Assembly: GCF_000004195.4 (NCBI RefSeq)
Contig: NC_030677.2
Location: 68,596,222-68,660,221, forward strand
Direction: 5' to 3'
Origin: Xenopus tropicalis
Lineage: Eukaryota; Chordata; Amphibia; Anura; Pipidae
DNA length: 64,000 nt
Part shown: in pieces, positions 11,961-23,300 of the stretch
How positions within the stretch are numbered: the stretch's first letter is position 1
How the letters are laid out: each line of letters starts with the position of its first letter
Notes under the pieces: generated by a model
Seen by the model: the letters and a program-made list of their open reading frames with translations, nothing else
Told to the model about the DNA's origin: nothing
Database searches by the model: none
Translations under genes and position numbers: made by a program

Positions 11961-12039
11961 GTGGGCTTGCCTAGGGCACAACAGTCATTAGGCTCGCGAC
12001 TGCATGGTGATGTCACCGTGTACATACCCTTTTTTTGTA

Positions 12040-12560
12040 TCACGTTTAATATTTTGATTATATATACTTATGTTTAAAGTTCAATGTTTATGTTTCCTAA
12101 GCTTGTAGCCCAACTTTCTTGTCTCTTCAATATCCTTTGCTACATCTGATCATGCAGATCTTTCCAAGCAGCAGTACAGTAAATGAGGGGCAACTGTTTC
12201 TACCAACTGTTGGACAGTTGTTCAATTTCTACATATATATCTAAAATCCCTGCCATAATGCAAGATGATAATGTTGTTTTCTGTGAGAAAGGAAGTTACA
12301 CCAGCACAGGAAATACATAACCCCTGCAGGTACTTTTATTGTGCGACGCATCTATATGGCTTCAGTCCCTCCATTTCAGACTACTGGTCAATGCCATATG
12401 CAGTGTCTATTTGGCCTTAGTACTTCAACCTGTGTTTACTAAGCAATGTGAGATTCATCTATATTGATTGTTTGCTTTCACAGACCCATGTGCATTATCA
12501 CACAAGAACAACTATGCGAGAAAAACATGAGTGCCTGTGGGCATTGTATGAAGTTGTTAT
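12040..12560. other. Spacer, nothing recognised
   Basis: No coding or repeat structure could be supported. Confidence 0.35.
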
Positions 12561-12562
12561 TT

Positions 12563-12856
12563 AAGGTGGCCAAATACATTGGGATCTGCTTGTTTGGCAA
12601 AATCAAGCTAATTTGTTTGGCACTAGGGCCAAATCATTGAATTAAAACAGTGGACCAAGGCCCGCATCAATAAGATGATGCGGCCCCTGGTCTTAGGGGT
12701 AAATCAAACCTTCCCAATTGATATCTGGCCAATTCTAGGCTAGATATTGGTCGGGTAGGCCCGTCGGGGGTGCCCATACACAGGCAGATAAACTGCAGAA
12801 TCTGTTTGAAGAAACCGAATTGGCAGCTGAAATCTACCCGTGTATGGCTACCTGTA
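12563..12856. mobile_element. MITE of the 'ggtggccatacac' type
   Basis: The left end 'ttaaggtggccaaatacat' and right end 'cccgtgtatggctacctgta' are imperfect inverted repeats. A related copy lies at 32630-32795, and a single end at 38244. An internal hairpin surrounds 'gatgatgcgg'. Confidence 0.5.
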
Positions 12857-13388
12857 GGCCTCTGGCAGACTCAAGCCAAAAACCATTTGCTATGCATGTT
12901 TTTGCTCACACCAGTCAAAGCCTTTTGGCAGGACAGCAAGGCACCTGTCATTAAATAGCTATTGCATATGAAACAGAGCCAAAAGTTCAGTTTCACTGGT
13001 AGCTAGCACTGTAGTATTTTAAATTATAAAATATATAAAATATATCTGTGTTTACTGTCTCTTTTTGTCACTTTCTGGATGATCGATTGTTGTCTAAGTA
13101 AGAAGAACAGGAAAGAACATGCAGCCCATCTGTCCTATATAAAGTCATACAGTCTTTACCAAAATTATTTCAAACCCCAATATTAATAATATACTTCTTT
13201 GAGTCTAACGCAGGTTTGTAGTTCCTTGGAGCTCTGAAAGAAGTATTCAATATACCTCTTCACTGTATTTGAGCATTAGAATAGCTGTACAGTGGAATCT
13301 ACAGATGAATTTGTGTTGGTTCTCTTCTGCCTCACTGCCACTTGGCAATAGCACTGTTTTCTTGATACAATTGTTGTCAGTATTAATA

Positions 13389-13717
13389 CAGGTATAGGAC
13401 CCGTTATCCAGAATGCTCGGGACCAAGGGTATTCCGGATAAGGGGTCTTTCCATAATTTGGATCTCCATACCTTAAGTCTACTAAAAAATCAATTAAACA
13501 TTAATTAAACCCAATAGGACTGTTTTGCATCCAATAAGGATTATTTATATCTTAGTTGGGATCAATTACAAGTTACTGTTTTTATTATTACAGAGAAAAA
13601 GGAAATCACTTTTAAAATTCTAAATTATTTGATTAAAATGGAGTCTATGGGAGACGGGCTTTCCGTAATTCAGAGCTTTCTGGATAACGGATTTCCAGAT
13701 AAGGGATCCCATACCTG
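13389..13717 (+). mobile_element. MITE with CAGGTATAGGA ends (copy 2)
   Basis: Nearly identical to the copy at 7888-8214 along its whole length. It is flanked by TA at 13387-13388 and 13718-13719, with intact terminal inverted repeats. The high similarity of these two copies suggests the most recent activity of the family in this window. Confidence 0.8.
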
Positions 13718-13865
13718 TAGTAGTAATAGTATAATTAATTACTCTTTACTTCAACTGCAGGTGTTTTCTATTTCTTTTTCACTCTATAACTGAAATCAAT
13801 GACAGGCTTAGTGATGCCGGAGATACACAATCAATATGATAGCAGTTGAAGCAGATGCAAGTAAT

Positions 13866-14207
13866 GGTGGCGACACACGTGGCGATTTCCGATCTTTCGT
13901 GCAACCATCGGCTGCACGAAAGATCGTACAATCGGCCACTAACCATTCAGGGCTGAAACGGCAGATAAGGAGGTAGAAACAATAGGATTTCTACCTCCTT
14001 CTGCTGATTCAGCCCTGAAGGCAGATTTTGATCAGGTGCCTTCTATGGCGCCCGATCAAAATCTTTTAACCTGGCCGATCAGCGAGTCGACCGATATCAG
14101 CAGCCCCCTGCGATATCGGTCGACTCGCCGACTTGCCATACACGCACCTAATATCGCACGAAACGGGGTTTCGTACGATATTATCGGTGCGTGTATGGCC
14201 AGCTTAA
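13866..14207. mobile_element. Multi-hairpin MITE (copy 1)
   Basis: The ends 'ggtggcgacacacgtgg' and 'gtgcgtgtatggccagcttaa' form loose inverted repeats. Inside are at least three separate perfect or near-perfect stem pairs: 'aggaggtagaaa/tttctacctcct', 'gcgagtcgaccgatatc/gatatcggtcgactcgc' and 'aatatcgcacgaaac/gtttcgtacgatatt'. A second copy is at 28593-28906. No coding capacity is credible. Confidence 0.7.
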
Positions 14208-14515
14208 GGTAAAGTAAGAGAAATGTAATTATTAATAAGCATTTGCAATTTTTGTACAATTTCATTCCACTTAAAAAAAAATGTTTTCATAAATTTCAAT
14301 CAATTAGGAAAAATTATAAGTAAAGGAAAATGCTAGCTTGCCGCTCAAGCTATTTCAAAACTACAACTCTCAGTATCAACCACCAGTGAACAAAAACAAC
14401 TACGGCAGAGGATCTGCAAGATTTAACCAAACAAATGTTGCCTATTTCTGCATGGATATTTAACATCTAATTATGACTGAAGGTCATAAGATTAAGTTGT
14501 ATTTTTAATACTTAC

Positions 14516-14645
14516 TGTTACATGCATAGCGTTCATTATCCAAAGGAAGTGGATTCCCTGTACAATGCCATTGTTTGTTTCCTTGGGTATGAAGTAAAAG
14601 CACATCAAAAACTAATGGCCAGAGAGCAGTCAATAAAAAAAACAT
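14516..14645 (-). CDS. egf: Pro-epidermal growth factor, first coding exon
   Basis: A 130-bp minus-strand exon starts at ATG 14645-14643 and runs 43 codons plus one base to a good donor (AACA|GTAAGT, GT at 14515-14514). It encodes a hydrophobic signal peptide (MFFLLTALWPLVFDVLLL, residues 1-18), then 'KQWHCTG...ERYACN' with two Cys. Mammalian EGF exon 1 likewise encodes a signal peptide plus a short 'QHW.C...C' segment. The position, directly downstream of lrit3 on the same strand, is where EGF lies in mammals. EGF precursor is a membrane-anchored glycoprotein processed to an EGFR ligand. The propeller and EGF-repeat exons were not found down to base 1 and probably lie beyond the window, past a long repeat-filled intron. 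The assignment rests on signal peptide, Cys pattern, splice phase and synteny. Confidence 0.68.
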
Positions 14646-15425
14646 AATCTCCCCTTCTTCTATAAGCTTGCCATAGATTTACATGTCACTTGCTTTCCAT
14701 CCCACACAGCTCAGTGCAGGGATAAAGACTTTCATGAGACTCTTTAACTTCCAACAACATCTTCAAGCACTAGAAATGCACTTCCCTTCTTTCTTCCTAT
14801 TCACACCATTGATGCTCCAACCTCTCTCCATATACCATCCTCCTAATTAGAACAGCTTCCCAGTTTTCCTTTTTTTTTTTCGAAGCAAAGTATGAAATGC
14901 CAGGCACCTTAGTGACAAATGTAGCAAGTACAGAATATACTGCTCTCTACTCGATCATTTGAGAGTGTAAAGGAAAATTGACTGTTGATAACGCTGCTCT
15001 CCAACTTGAATTAGTAATGTATGCCAGGGTCATTCTTTCCCCTATCTCTCCTTGCCACACCTCCTCCCTTAGTGCCAGCTGACTTGAGGCTGCATTCTGT
15101 CCCTTTCACAATGAAGCCAATCCAGACTAAGGGAATGTAAAAATCCAGACTCAGAGCAAACATGCAAGTACTCATTGCACTTTATATATTCTTTAAGAGC
15201 ACTGTTCTTTTTTATTATCATAAAAATCCTAGCCTTATCCACTTCAGACAATATACATAGAGAGTCATAGTGCAGAATTCATTACTTTTATTCAACAATT
15301 AATTGGTGGTACAGGATGCCAGGGTCCTGCTTTTTGAAGCAATGTCCAGACATAATAATTTCAGGGAAATCGTGGCAAGTGACAGTGGTAAAAGTAAAAG
15401 TTTTTGGGCTGAACAGCAACATCCT
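14646..15425. promoter_or_regulatory. 5' flank of the egf first exon (promoter region, no defined elements)
   Basis: Upstream on the minus strand of the egf ATG. A TATAGAAG-like sequence occurs ~15-20 bp before the ATG, but no start site can be fixed. A T tract lies at ~14870-14880. No CpG island is seen, which fits a tissue-restricted gene. Confidence 0.3.
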
Positions 15426-15816
15426 TTAAAAGGAAAACTATACCCAGAAAAATGTAGGTCTCTATAAAAAATATATTGCATAAAACAGTGCATAAAAAAA
15501 CATTTTCCTAAATAGAATATTGCCATTTTAATTACTAAGGGCTGCCCCTTGGTTCATAAGATTCATAGTGCACACAAACAAATCAAGTGCACACACACAC
15601 GTTAGGTCACATCAGTCAATTATTGGGCAAAGTTCTGTCTTTTGCTCCCACACTTCTTCCTGTTACAGTTAGAGCTGCATTACTTCTGGTCAGGTGATCT
15701 CTGAGGGAGCACACAGCATAAAAAGCAGGAAAAAGATGTAAAATTACAATACTGATTACTTAATATGAAATAAACTATCTGCTAGTTCAGTATTCATTCT
15801 GGGGGTATAGTTTTCT
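15426..15816 (+). mobile_element. MITE with TTAAAAGGAAAACTATACCC ends (copy 1)
   Basis: It starts at TTAA 15426 and ends with 'gggggtatagttttct' (~15800-15816), the inverted counterpart. Its interior ('cagaac/gttctgtcttttgctcccaca', 'ggtcaggtgatctctgagggagca') matches the reverse complement of the element at 60938-61392. Confidence 0.65.
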
Positions 15817-16223
15817 ATATATTTCTAACTCTCCATAAAGTATATCCTTTATTGTATCCTGGGTACTCTGTTTATTTTTGTTTATTTTTACAGAATTTCT
15901 CACCCTGTTCGAATTATGACATACAATGCTGTATATACAAAAAAAATATACTGTACATACTGTGGCACAGTGACTGTAAAAACCCTAATGGGAAGGTATG
16001 TCTAGAATGTCTAAAATGCTCTATGAGATGCAGCAGATGAGCAAAATAACAGGGGCTGTGTTCTGTCAGGCTTAGGAAGCCAGTGCAGGTGTTAAATTTA
16101 TTAGTCACCCCCTTAAGAAAAAGGTAAGTGGCTGTGGATCAGCTTTATACCCAGGAAGCAGGTAGTAAGCTTTTGCTCATGCAGCTGAACAAAAGCTAAG
16201 GGAGCTAAGGGGAGTACATTTTA

Positions 16224-16400
16224 GGGATGCATCAAACTCAGTTTTTTGGGTTCGGCTGAACCCCTGAATCCATTGTAAAACTGTATTTTTTGTGATTTTT
16301 AGTAAATATCAGATGTGTTGTGAAGAGAAGCGAACTTTAGTAACCTTTTTTGGAGGAAATTCACACTTTAGTAAATATCCCCCCTCCCTTGTAAATCGGT
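16224..16400 (+). repeat. Repeat ends: 'tagggatgcatc' and 'tagtaaatatc' fragments
   Basis: 'ttagggatgcatcaaactcag...gttcggctgaaccc' at 16223-16268 is one terminus of a repeat. The complementary terminus (ggattcatgcatccctaa) appears at ~63697-63714. A second short unit with inverted 'tagtaaatatc' ends spans ~16302-16381. Confidence 0.4.
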
Positions 16401-19068
16401 GGAGTAATCTCTGCAATCCCTACCATCTGAAGTGGTAGAGATTGTATAGATGTTTACACAATGGGTGATTGTGTATTCTCTATGGTTTGGCAAAGCAAAT
16501 ATCAGATGTAACTTTTGGTTGTGGTTAACCATCATCTGCAAACATTTTGCTCTGTTGATAAATATGTGTTGCTAGACATGACAGCTAGCACAAACTCTCC
16601 ACTCTAGCTACGCTGATGAACTGTATTGTAATTTAGATAAGTGCTATCCAACTGGCATCTTTGGAAATCCACAGCAATGAAAAGTAGTTTAGGATAAGCA
16701 TTTCTTCTCTCCTTCTCATTCTTTACTCTCCACATTCTCTTCTGTGCTTGTCTTGGGATAAACCTCTAATAGAGAGCTCATATATTGCTGTTTGTAATAA
16801 AAACAATCAATGTATTGCTCAAAGGGTGGTAAATGTGCTGAATTAAGCTGAATCACAGATAAGTAACATCACATTGCAATTGCTTGGTATTAGTGGCTTA
16901 GTGAAGCACAACCTGAAGGGAGAGAAAACAGGGAGGAAAGAGCAAATGAAAGGAATGACAAAATGGAAATATCAGAAAAGGAATGGTAGTGAAAGCATTA
17001 AAAGGGAGATAAAGAATAGAAAAAGCAAGGGGGGAGGGCAAAGGACAAAACACAGAGAAATTAAAAGGTAGAGGCCAAACAGTAAATGGAACCAAAAATT
17101 TGGTAGGGAGTTATCAAGAGGATAGCGTTGAGGTGAGAATGTTTGCGATGTGGAATGGAGAGAAAGACAAAAAGTCATAAGAAAAGAAAAACTAGATAAT
17201 AATAGGAAAACTGTTGAAGGAGAGACATAAAAGACAAGGGGGGGACAGAAGAAATGCAGAAAGAAGGCAACTGGTACTGCATAGATTTTAAGGGTGGCCT
17301 GATGTACCTACCAGGATGCAAAGGAAGAATATACATAACAACTATATTGGGCTGGGGATGTTTTTCTAGGTGTCAGTAGCACTTCTGACTGCCTGCTTGC
17401 TGTTATGTAGAATGCATTTTCATCAGCTGCAGGTACTGTACACTTTACTAAGCCATTAAGAGGCAAATCCATTAGGAGTATTAAAATGAATAGAGCTTGC
17501 TTTGGAAATATAGGAGATTTTTAACTTCCCATAGTGCACAGAGCACTTTTGCCTGGTGAAATGCCTATGATATGAACCTCATACTGGATACAAATTTGTC
17601 ACAAGCTACACAGTAGCATCAGGGGGCACAGGCCAGTCCTGACCACCTGCCAAAGGGAGGTGGTATGGAGAGGCCCCTGCTGTATTTCTAGTTTGGGCAA
17701 GTGATTGACACACGAGTTAGGGGGGACGTTTATGTGTAATGTTAGACTGCAAAAATGTTAGTATGAGGCTTTAGCTGGTGGTAACATTCTGCCTTAGAAA
17801 AATGGATTCTTGGTTTTGATTCTGACCAGGGCACTATCTCCTTAGAATTCATACATTTTCACTGTGCTCATAAGGGTGTCCTCTAACACTTGAGTACTAT
17901 ATAAATAAAAAATAATAGTAATAGCTACCTTACTGTAAGCTAAATGTAATTATTTTCTACTGTGGTATCTACAGTATTTGGGTTGGTGCAGTGATGTCAT
18001 GTCACACAATCAGAGACTACTGTATACTGTTTTCATTACCTTTACAGTACAGGCTAAGACCTTATCCAGGTTTCTGTGATATCCTGAAGATGGAAGAAAC
18101 AAGGAATTGGGAATTTGCTTACAAAGCACTTGCATCACTGAGGGCATGAGTCTGAAATCAGAGACTGACATTGGTGTGCTATTACATTACTACTAACATT
18201 CATTTCAAGCAAAGTGTTTAGCTTACCTATGCATTATAAGGCCATAAAATAGCAGTATTGCATGAAAAGCATACTCAGCGAGCTGTACAAGGAAAGCCTG
18301 GGTGTGTTTGGAGTTCTTAGCTAGCTGGCATGCTTTGATTATGACACCAGTTCTAGAATGTTAGAACCTTCATCATTTCTTCTTTCATGTTTCCATCCCA
18401 TTTGTGCTCAGGGCAGTCCTGCCAATTCAGATTTATTTCCTGCTCCAGTACAAGCAACAACATTTTAATAGTAGGAGGTGAGCGGGATTCTGATGTGGCA
18501 AAACCTTATCAGAGTGACTGAACATGTAATATAGCTCTTCAGCTGCAAGTAGCCAGAGTCAGAGACCATAATGATAGTCATATAAAAGCACGGAATCCAC
18601 GCTTGCTTGCCAAACACACCCAGTGAGGGGCACAGCTGCAGATTCTGCTGTTTGAAAATGTAAAGGAAGGATGAGGAAAGGTTATGTAGAACATGAACTC
18701 ATTTTAATTGCTTTACATGTTCACTGAAGGAGGAGCTGTGAAGAATGAAGAATGTATTTGATCAGGCAGTGCTGAATTAGGCATGGCAAAAATGTACTTG
18801 GGGTCTGTTATATAGAAAACAAAACATTGGGATGTGAGTTGAAATACCCAGAACTCAGTAAAGTTGCAATGGTGTTAAAAACATTACAGAACACCATAAA
18901 TAAAGTGCATCTTCTCACTGACTCCTGAAAATTACACTTCAGATTATATTTACATAGTGTTCATAGTGTACAGAGGCCCAGTATTGGTAAATTACACCCA
19001 TAGACTTCTGTTTTGTAAATAATTGGTAAATGAAAATCAAATACACATTTCAATTATTTTTATTCCTT
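16400..19068. other. Spacer between egf and lrit3 with a purine-rich tract
   Basis: No exon was recognised. Bases ~16915-17260 are strongly purine-rich on the plus strand (about 350 bp, G/A dominated) without a clear repeat unit. The rest is unremarkable AT-rich DNA. Confidence 0.4.
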
Positions 19069-19249
19069 TTTATTGAATAACACAAAAATAAATATTTAGA
19101 ATGTGCACAACTGATAAACAGAAAGCAACACGTGTGAATTGATTCTCCTTTCACCGATTCTTTTGAAAGTGATGCACTCTTGACAATTACACACTGGTCA
19201 AACAAAGAAGTAAGCATTTTCACATAATCGCATATAAAAAAAAAAAAAA
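19069..19249 (-). terminator. lrit3: lrit3 3' UTR and candidate poly(A) signals
   Basis: AATAAA on the minus strand occurs at 19074-19069 and again at 19064-19059, about 180 bp past the stop codon. Either would end a short 3' UTR. The cleavage site itself cannot be seen. Confidence 0.5.
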
Positions 19250-20307
19250 TTAGCAGTAATATTCTGGCCTAGAACCTTCACTTTTCCATGTAGTCTGAGA
19301 GTCCATGCTTGATCTGGAACTCAGAAGAAGTCTTTCTGATTCTGTTGTGTCCCTTCGTGTCCATAGCTCTCCTGTTGTATTTATTGCTCGTGGTCTTAAT
19401 GACAAAGTTTCAAATTTCACATAAGTTTCCTTTAAAAGGTCCTCCTCCCCTGGTAACTTTGGTTTCCTTTGCAGTTTCAAAACTTTGTAAATTAAGAAAA
19501 AAATGACAGGTAAAACAATAACACAACCCACACTACTAGCAATCACCAGAACAGACACTTGAGAGCTGCTCTCAATGGGCAGAAAGGAATCTGTAGAAAA
19601 TACAATACACTGGTCCTTCTTGGGCTGTGATGCTTTGGGGCACACACAGGCCATATATCTTGTGTTGGGCTCCAAACCGTCAATTGTTACTTTATTTTTA
19701 CTAGGATCTGTGCTCAACTTGAGCATTTCTTCCTCGCCATATTTTGAGTACAACACAGCCAAGCTGGCGCTATTTGTGGTATTAAAAGTCTTCCAAGTCA
19801 AAGTCACCCGGTCTTCAGATTCGCTGATTACTTTTAGATTTCCCACCACTGCATTTTGTTCTGAAGTAGGTTTGTTTGCAGCCTGCTGGGTGGACATCTT
19901 AGGGTTTTTCTTTGTAGCAGGGGCTGGCTTTGGCAATTTTATCTTTGGAACTTTAGGGGTGGTGAGCACTATACTTGTTGGAGAAACTGTTGCTGTTAGT
20001 GGTGTATCTGTTTGTAGCATAGGCACTGTTGATAGCTGTAGGGGAACCCATGTTGTACTTATTTTACTCAATTCTTCCTTGGCTTCTGTTTGCATGTTAC
20101 TCATTTGCTCTGCCCCCAGACGCCGGTCAAAGCGATGGGAGGAAGCTGTTGTTGTGACAACACCAACTACTATGACCGTTATTGACGCTTCTGCTACTCC
20201 TGCAAAATTTTTAGCCTTGCATCGGTATTCTCCAGCATCTTTGTATGAAATACCATTCATACTTAGAATGGACCATCTCACACCATCTGTTGGAGTCTCC
20301 TGAACAA
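19250..20307 (-). CDS. lrit3: lrit3 last exon: Ig end, FN3, transmembrane segment, tail
   Basis: 1058 bp from acceptor TTCACAG|TT to TAA at 19252-19250. It contains the Ig 'DAGEYRCKAKN' signature (Cys330), a ~100-residue T/P/K-rich linker, an FN3 domain ('DRVTLTWKTF' to 'DGLEPNTRYMACV'), TM 'VSVLVIASSVGCVIVLPVIF' and a Ser/Arg-rich cytoplasmic tail ending in EYYC. Confidence 0.95.
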
Positions 20308-23300
20308 CTGTGAAAGATCAAGAAAACAGGTTAACTAGAGAAATGAACACAGGAAATGATCTATAAAGGGTCCTGTGTTTCTGCAACCAAGCACTTTCTT
20401 ACAATATAAGACAAAGTATAAATTAATTTCATGGCAGAATATTGCGTGTTTAGAAGCTGACCATAGATTAGCATATAATATTTGTGAACAGATAGTCTTG
20501 TTTTTACCTATTAATTAAAGCAATGGAAACTGCTGTAGTAGTTGTGATCCCAAACAAAAGACTGTAGTGTATTGGCAGTGCAGTTGGCCACTAGATAGCT
20601 GGCTTCGTATTACAATCCACAGTAGAATGCTAAATAGGAGCATTACAGATTGCATTATAAAGTTGCTTCACCCATTTATTTGGCCACAGAGTATGAAAAA
20701 CAGGATGGACAAACCTCCTACCGTCAGATAATAAAACTATTTTGCTTATTTTTCTCAGTTAAAACTAAATACATTTTACATACTTGTAGATTGTAAGCTC
20801 TTTTGGGCAGGGCCCTCTTCACCTCTTGTATCGGTTATTGATTGCTTTATATGTTACTCTGTATGTCCAATGTATGAAACCCACTTATTGTACAGCGCTG
20901 CGGAATATGTTGGCGCTTTATAAATAAATGTTAATGTTAATACTGAAAAAATTACAGGAAGGCAACTTGCAGCCTTAATGTTGCCATTAACCAGGAGACC
21001 CCCATGTGCTATTTGTATGATTGTTCCTCAGGCTGAGCATACAGATAGCGCAAAAGGGGCCACACAGTATGGCGGCCTTTCTATTCTCCCAGACTTTAGA
21101 CTGTTTGGAAAGGCAGAAAGGGAAGATGATCTGTGGCTCCCCTTCACTTTCTTATCTGCTGAGACACCATAAACTAGAGAGCCATTTGTGCACAGTTCCT
21201 CCTGCCCCCAAACAAGATCAGTAGTATATAATGGCAATTTATCACCTTCTGTCTGTTATAACATTGTCAGGATTTAGCCACTGTCATTTATACAAGCCAG
21301 GAAAATTACATTTTCTTAGAATGCTTTACTTGAGGTAATTATGTGTGTGCATTAAGTCCATGTCAGATTGCTGATAACGCCCAGGGAGTAGGAAAGTTTG
21401 TAGCCTGTGCTGCACTGAAGCTCAGCAGCTCCTTCCCTCCAGCTCTTGATAGAAGCCTAAAATGCCAGTGGAACACAGACAGCTGTATGCAGAGCAGCAT
21501 GTCATTGGAGACGCTGCATGTGTATTCAGTTAACTCTGGCACTATCAGGGCGTCCATCAGGAGCTGCTGAACTGGAGGCATCAACTTTTGAACAGCTGAA
21601 AATGGAAAATTTAAAGGGAAATAGAAACTCTCAAAACAATTCAATGTAAAATTGTTTGGAATGCTCTCCTGGGCAGATTTGCAATGTACATTGAGTATTT
21701 CTTTTTCTATTTATTTTAAGATATTAGCCATTTTTAAACCGTCAACATAATGAATAATGAAAAGTACCATCTGCTGATCAGTTCTGCCCACCACATTAAA
21801 GAAGAAAAAAGTCATTTGATGTCATTATGCTTAGAATAGAGCAGATAAAGTTATCTCTGCTCTTTTATAAGCACAGCAATATCAAAAGACTATTTTGTTT
21901 GACATATTATTCCCTTTAAAATAGGGAGAAGATTACTTATTACAACACACACTTTTCGGTGAGTCATGTGACGCAAGTTACATCTCTGAAGGCATCACTA
22001 ACCTATTACAAGAATTTATATTATTTGTTATATAATTGTTGTATATCATTACTGAGATTAGTCACAGGCGAGTTTCATGACCTTCTATACCTTTATTATA
22101 TATTGATGCATAAGTTATTCATATGGGGGGAACCTTCTATCATCCATATGATTTGTAATTAAAAGAAAATGCTTAAAAAGATCTAATGAATTAAAGTCTA
22201 TTTTGTATTACATATTGAATAATGTACCCCCTATTGTAAAATATGAGGATTTGAAGTCACAGAGGAGTTCCTTGACCACATTAAATCCCGAGGTCAAAAG
22301 CCAAGTGCTTTTATACAAGTTATGGAACTCTGAGGTGACTTTTAATATCCTCATATTTTTTAATTTATTATAATACACAAGTTTTAGTGACAGAAATGAC
22401 ATTGCTAAGCACTGATTAAAACTTACGACATCACTAAGCACTGTTTGTAAGGATATACGTTTCATGATATTCATGGCTTTTGTGTATTATATTCAGGCAA
22501 TATTTTTCAAAAGAGCTGTCTCTATTGTAAGGCTTTTATAAAAACGTTTACATTCCATTACTGAGATCATTCTATTGCCCTCAAAAGCAGTTTATAAAGC
22601 ATTTATTTACAAATATGAAGAGACTAACATAAATGACAACTTTATAAAATACTTTAGAACTACAAAGTAGTATTTAAAATGACTTCCTAGTGTTCGTATA
22701 GTGTTCAACATAAGCATTACTAGTCATTGGACAGATTTAAACAGGGCAAGTCTTGTTAACATTTTATTTGCTCTTTTAAGCTAAGCTCAGCTGCCCAGTT
22801 CTGCTGCTGGTTTGGTCTTAGTTTTATTCCCTTTAATATTCATCCTTCTTAACTACATCATTGTATGGGAAAGTGTCATGTGATAAAACCAAAGCAGCGA
22901 TTACATGAATATTACCTGTATAATTTGCTGCTGAATTGTTTGTTCTGCTCCAAAGTAACTGTGGAGTGGGGTTTCCTGAGGCATCACATCGCAGTAGCAC
23001 ATTACTGCCCAGTGGAGATGTAATTTTCGTGGCTGAAGTCATCACTGAGGGTTTGAGACACATCTCCTGTTCTAACTCAACTCTTTGGAATAAAAAGCCT
23101 GCCAAAGTGTCAGGGCCACTGCAGACAACGAAAGAGTCAAGAAAAGTTATGTGTGGGTCTGTTGTTTTTGAGAGTTCAATCAGCTTTGAAATACGACAGT
23201 CACAGAACCATGGATTATCTTGTAGCCCTATAAAAGAAACAACACAAAAAACGAACACATGAGAACTCGACTCAATGTATCTAACATGAAAATGCAGGGG

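Noticed and set aside
19575..20303. Long plus-strand open frame (242 codons)
   Set aside because: It is the antisense of the lrit3 last exon, whose minus-strand translation has clear Ig, FN3 and TM features; the plus frame has no domain signature.
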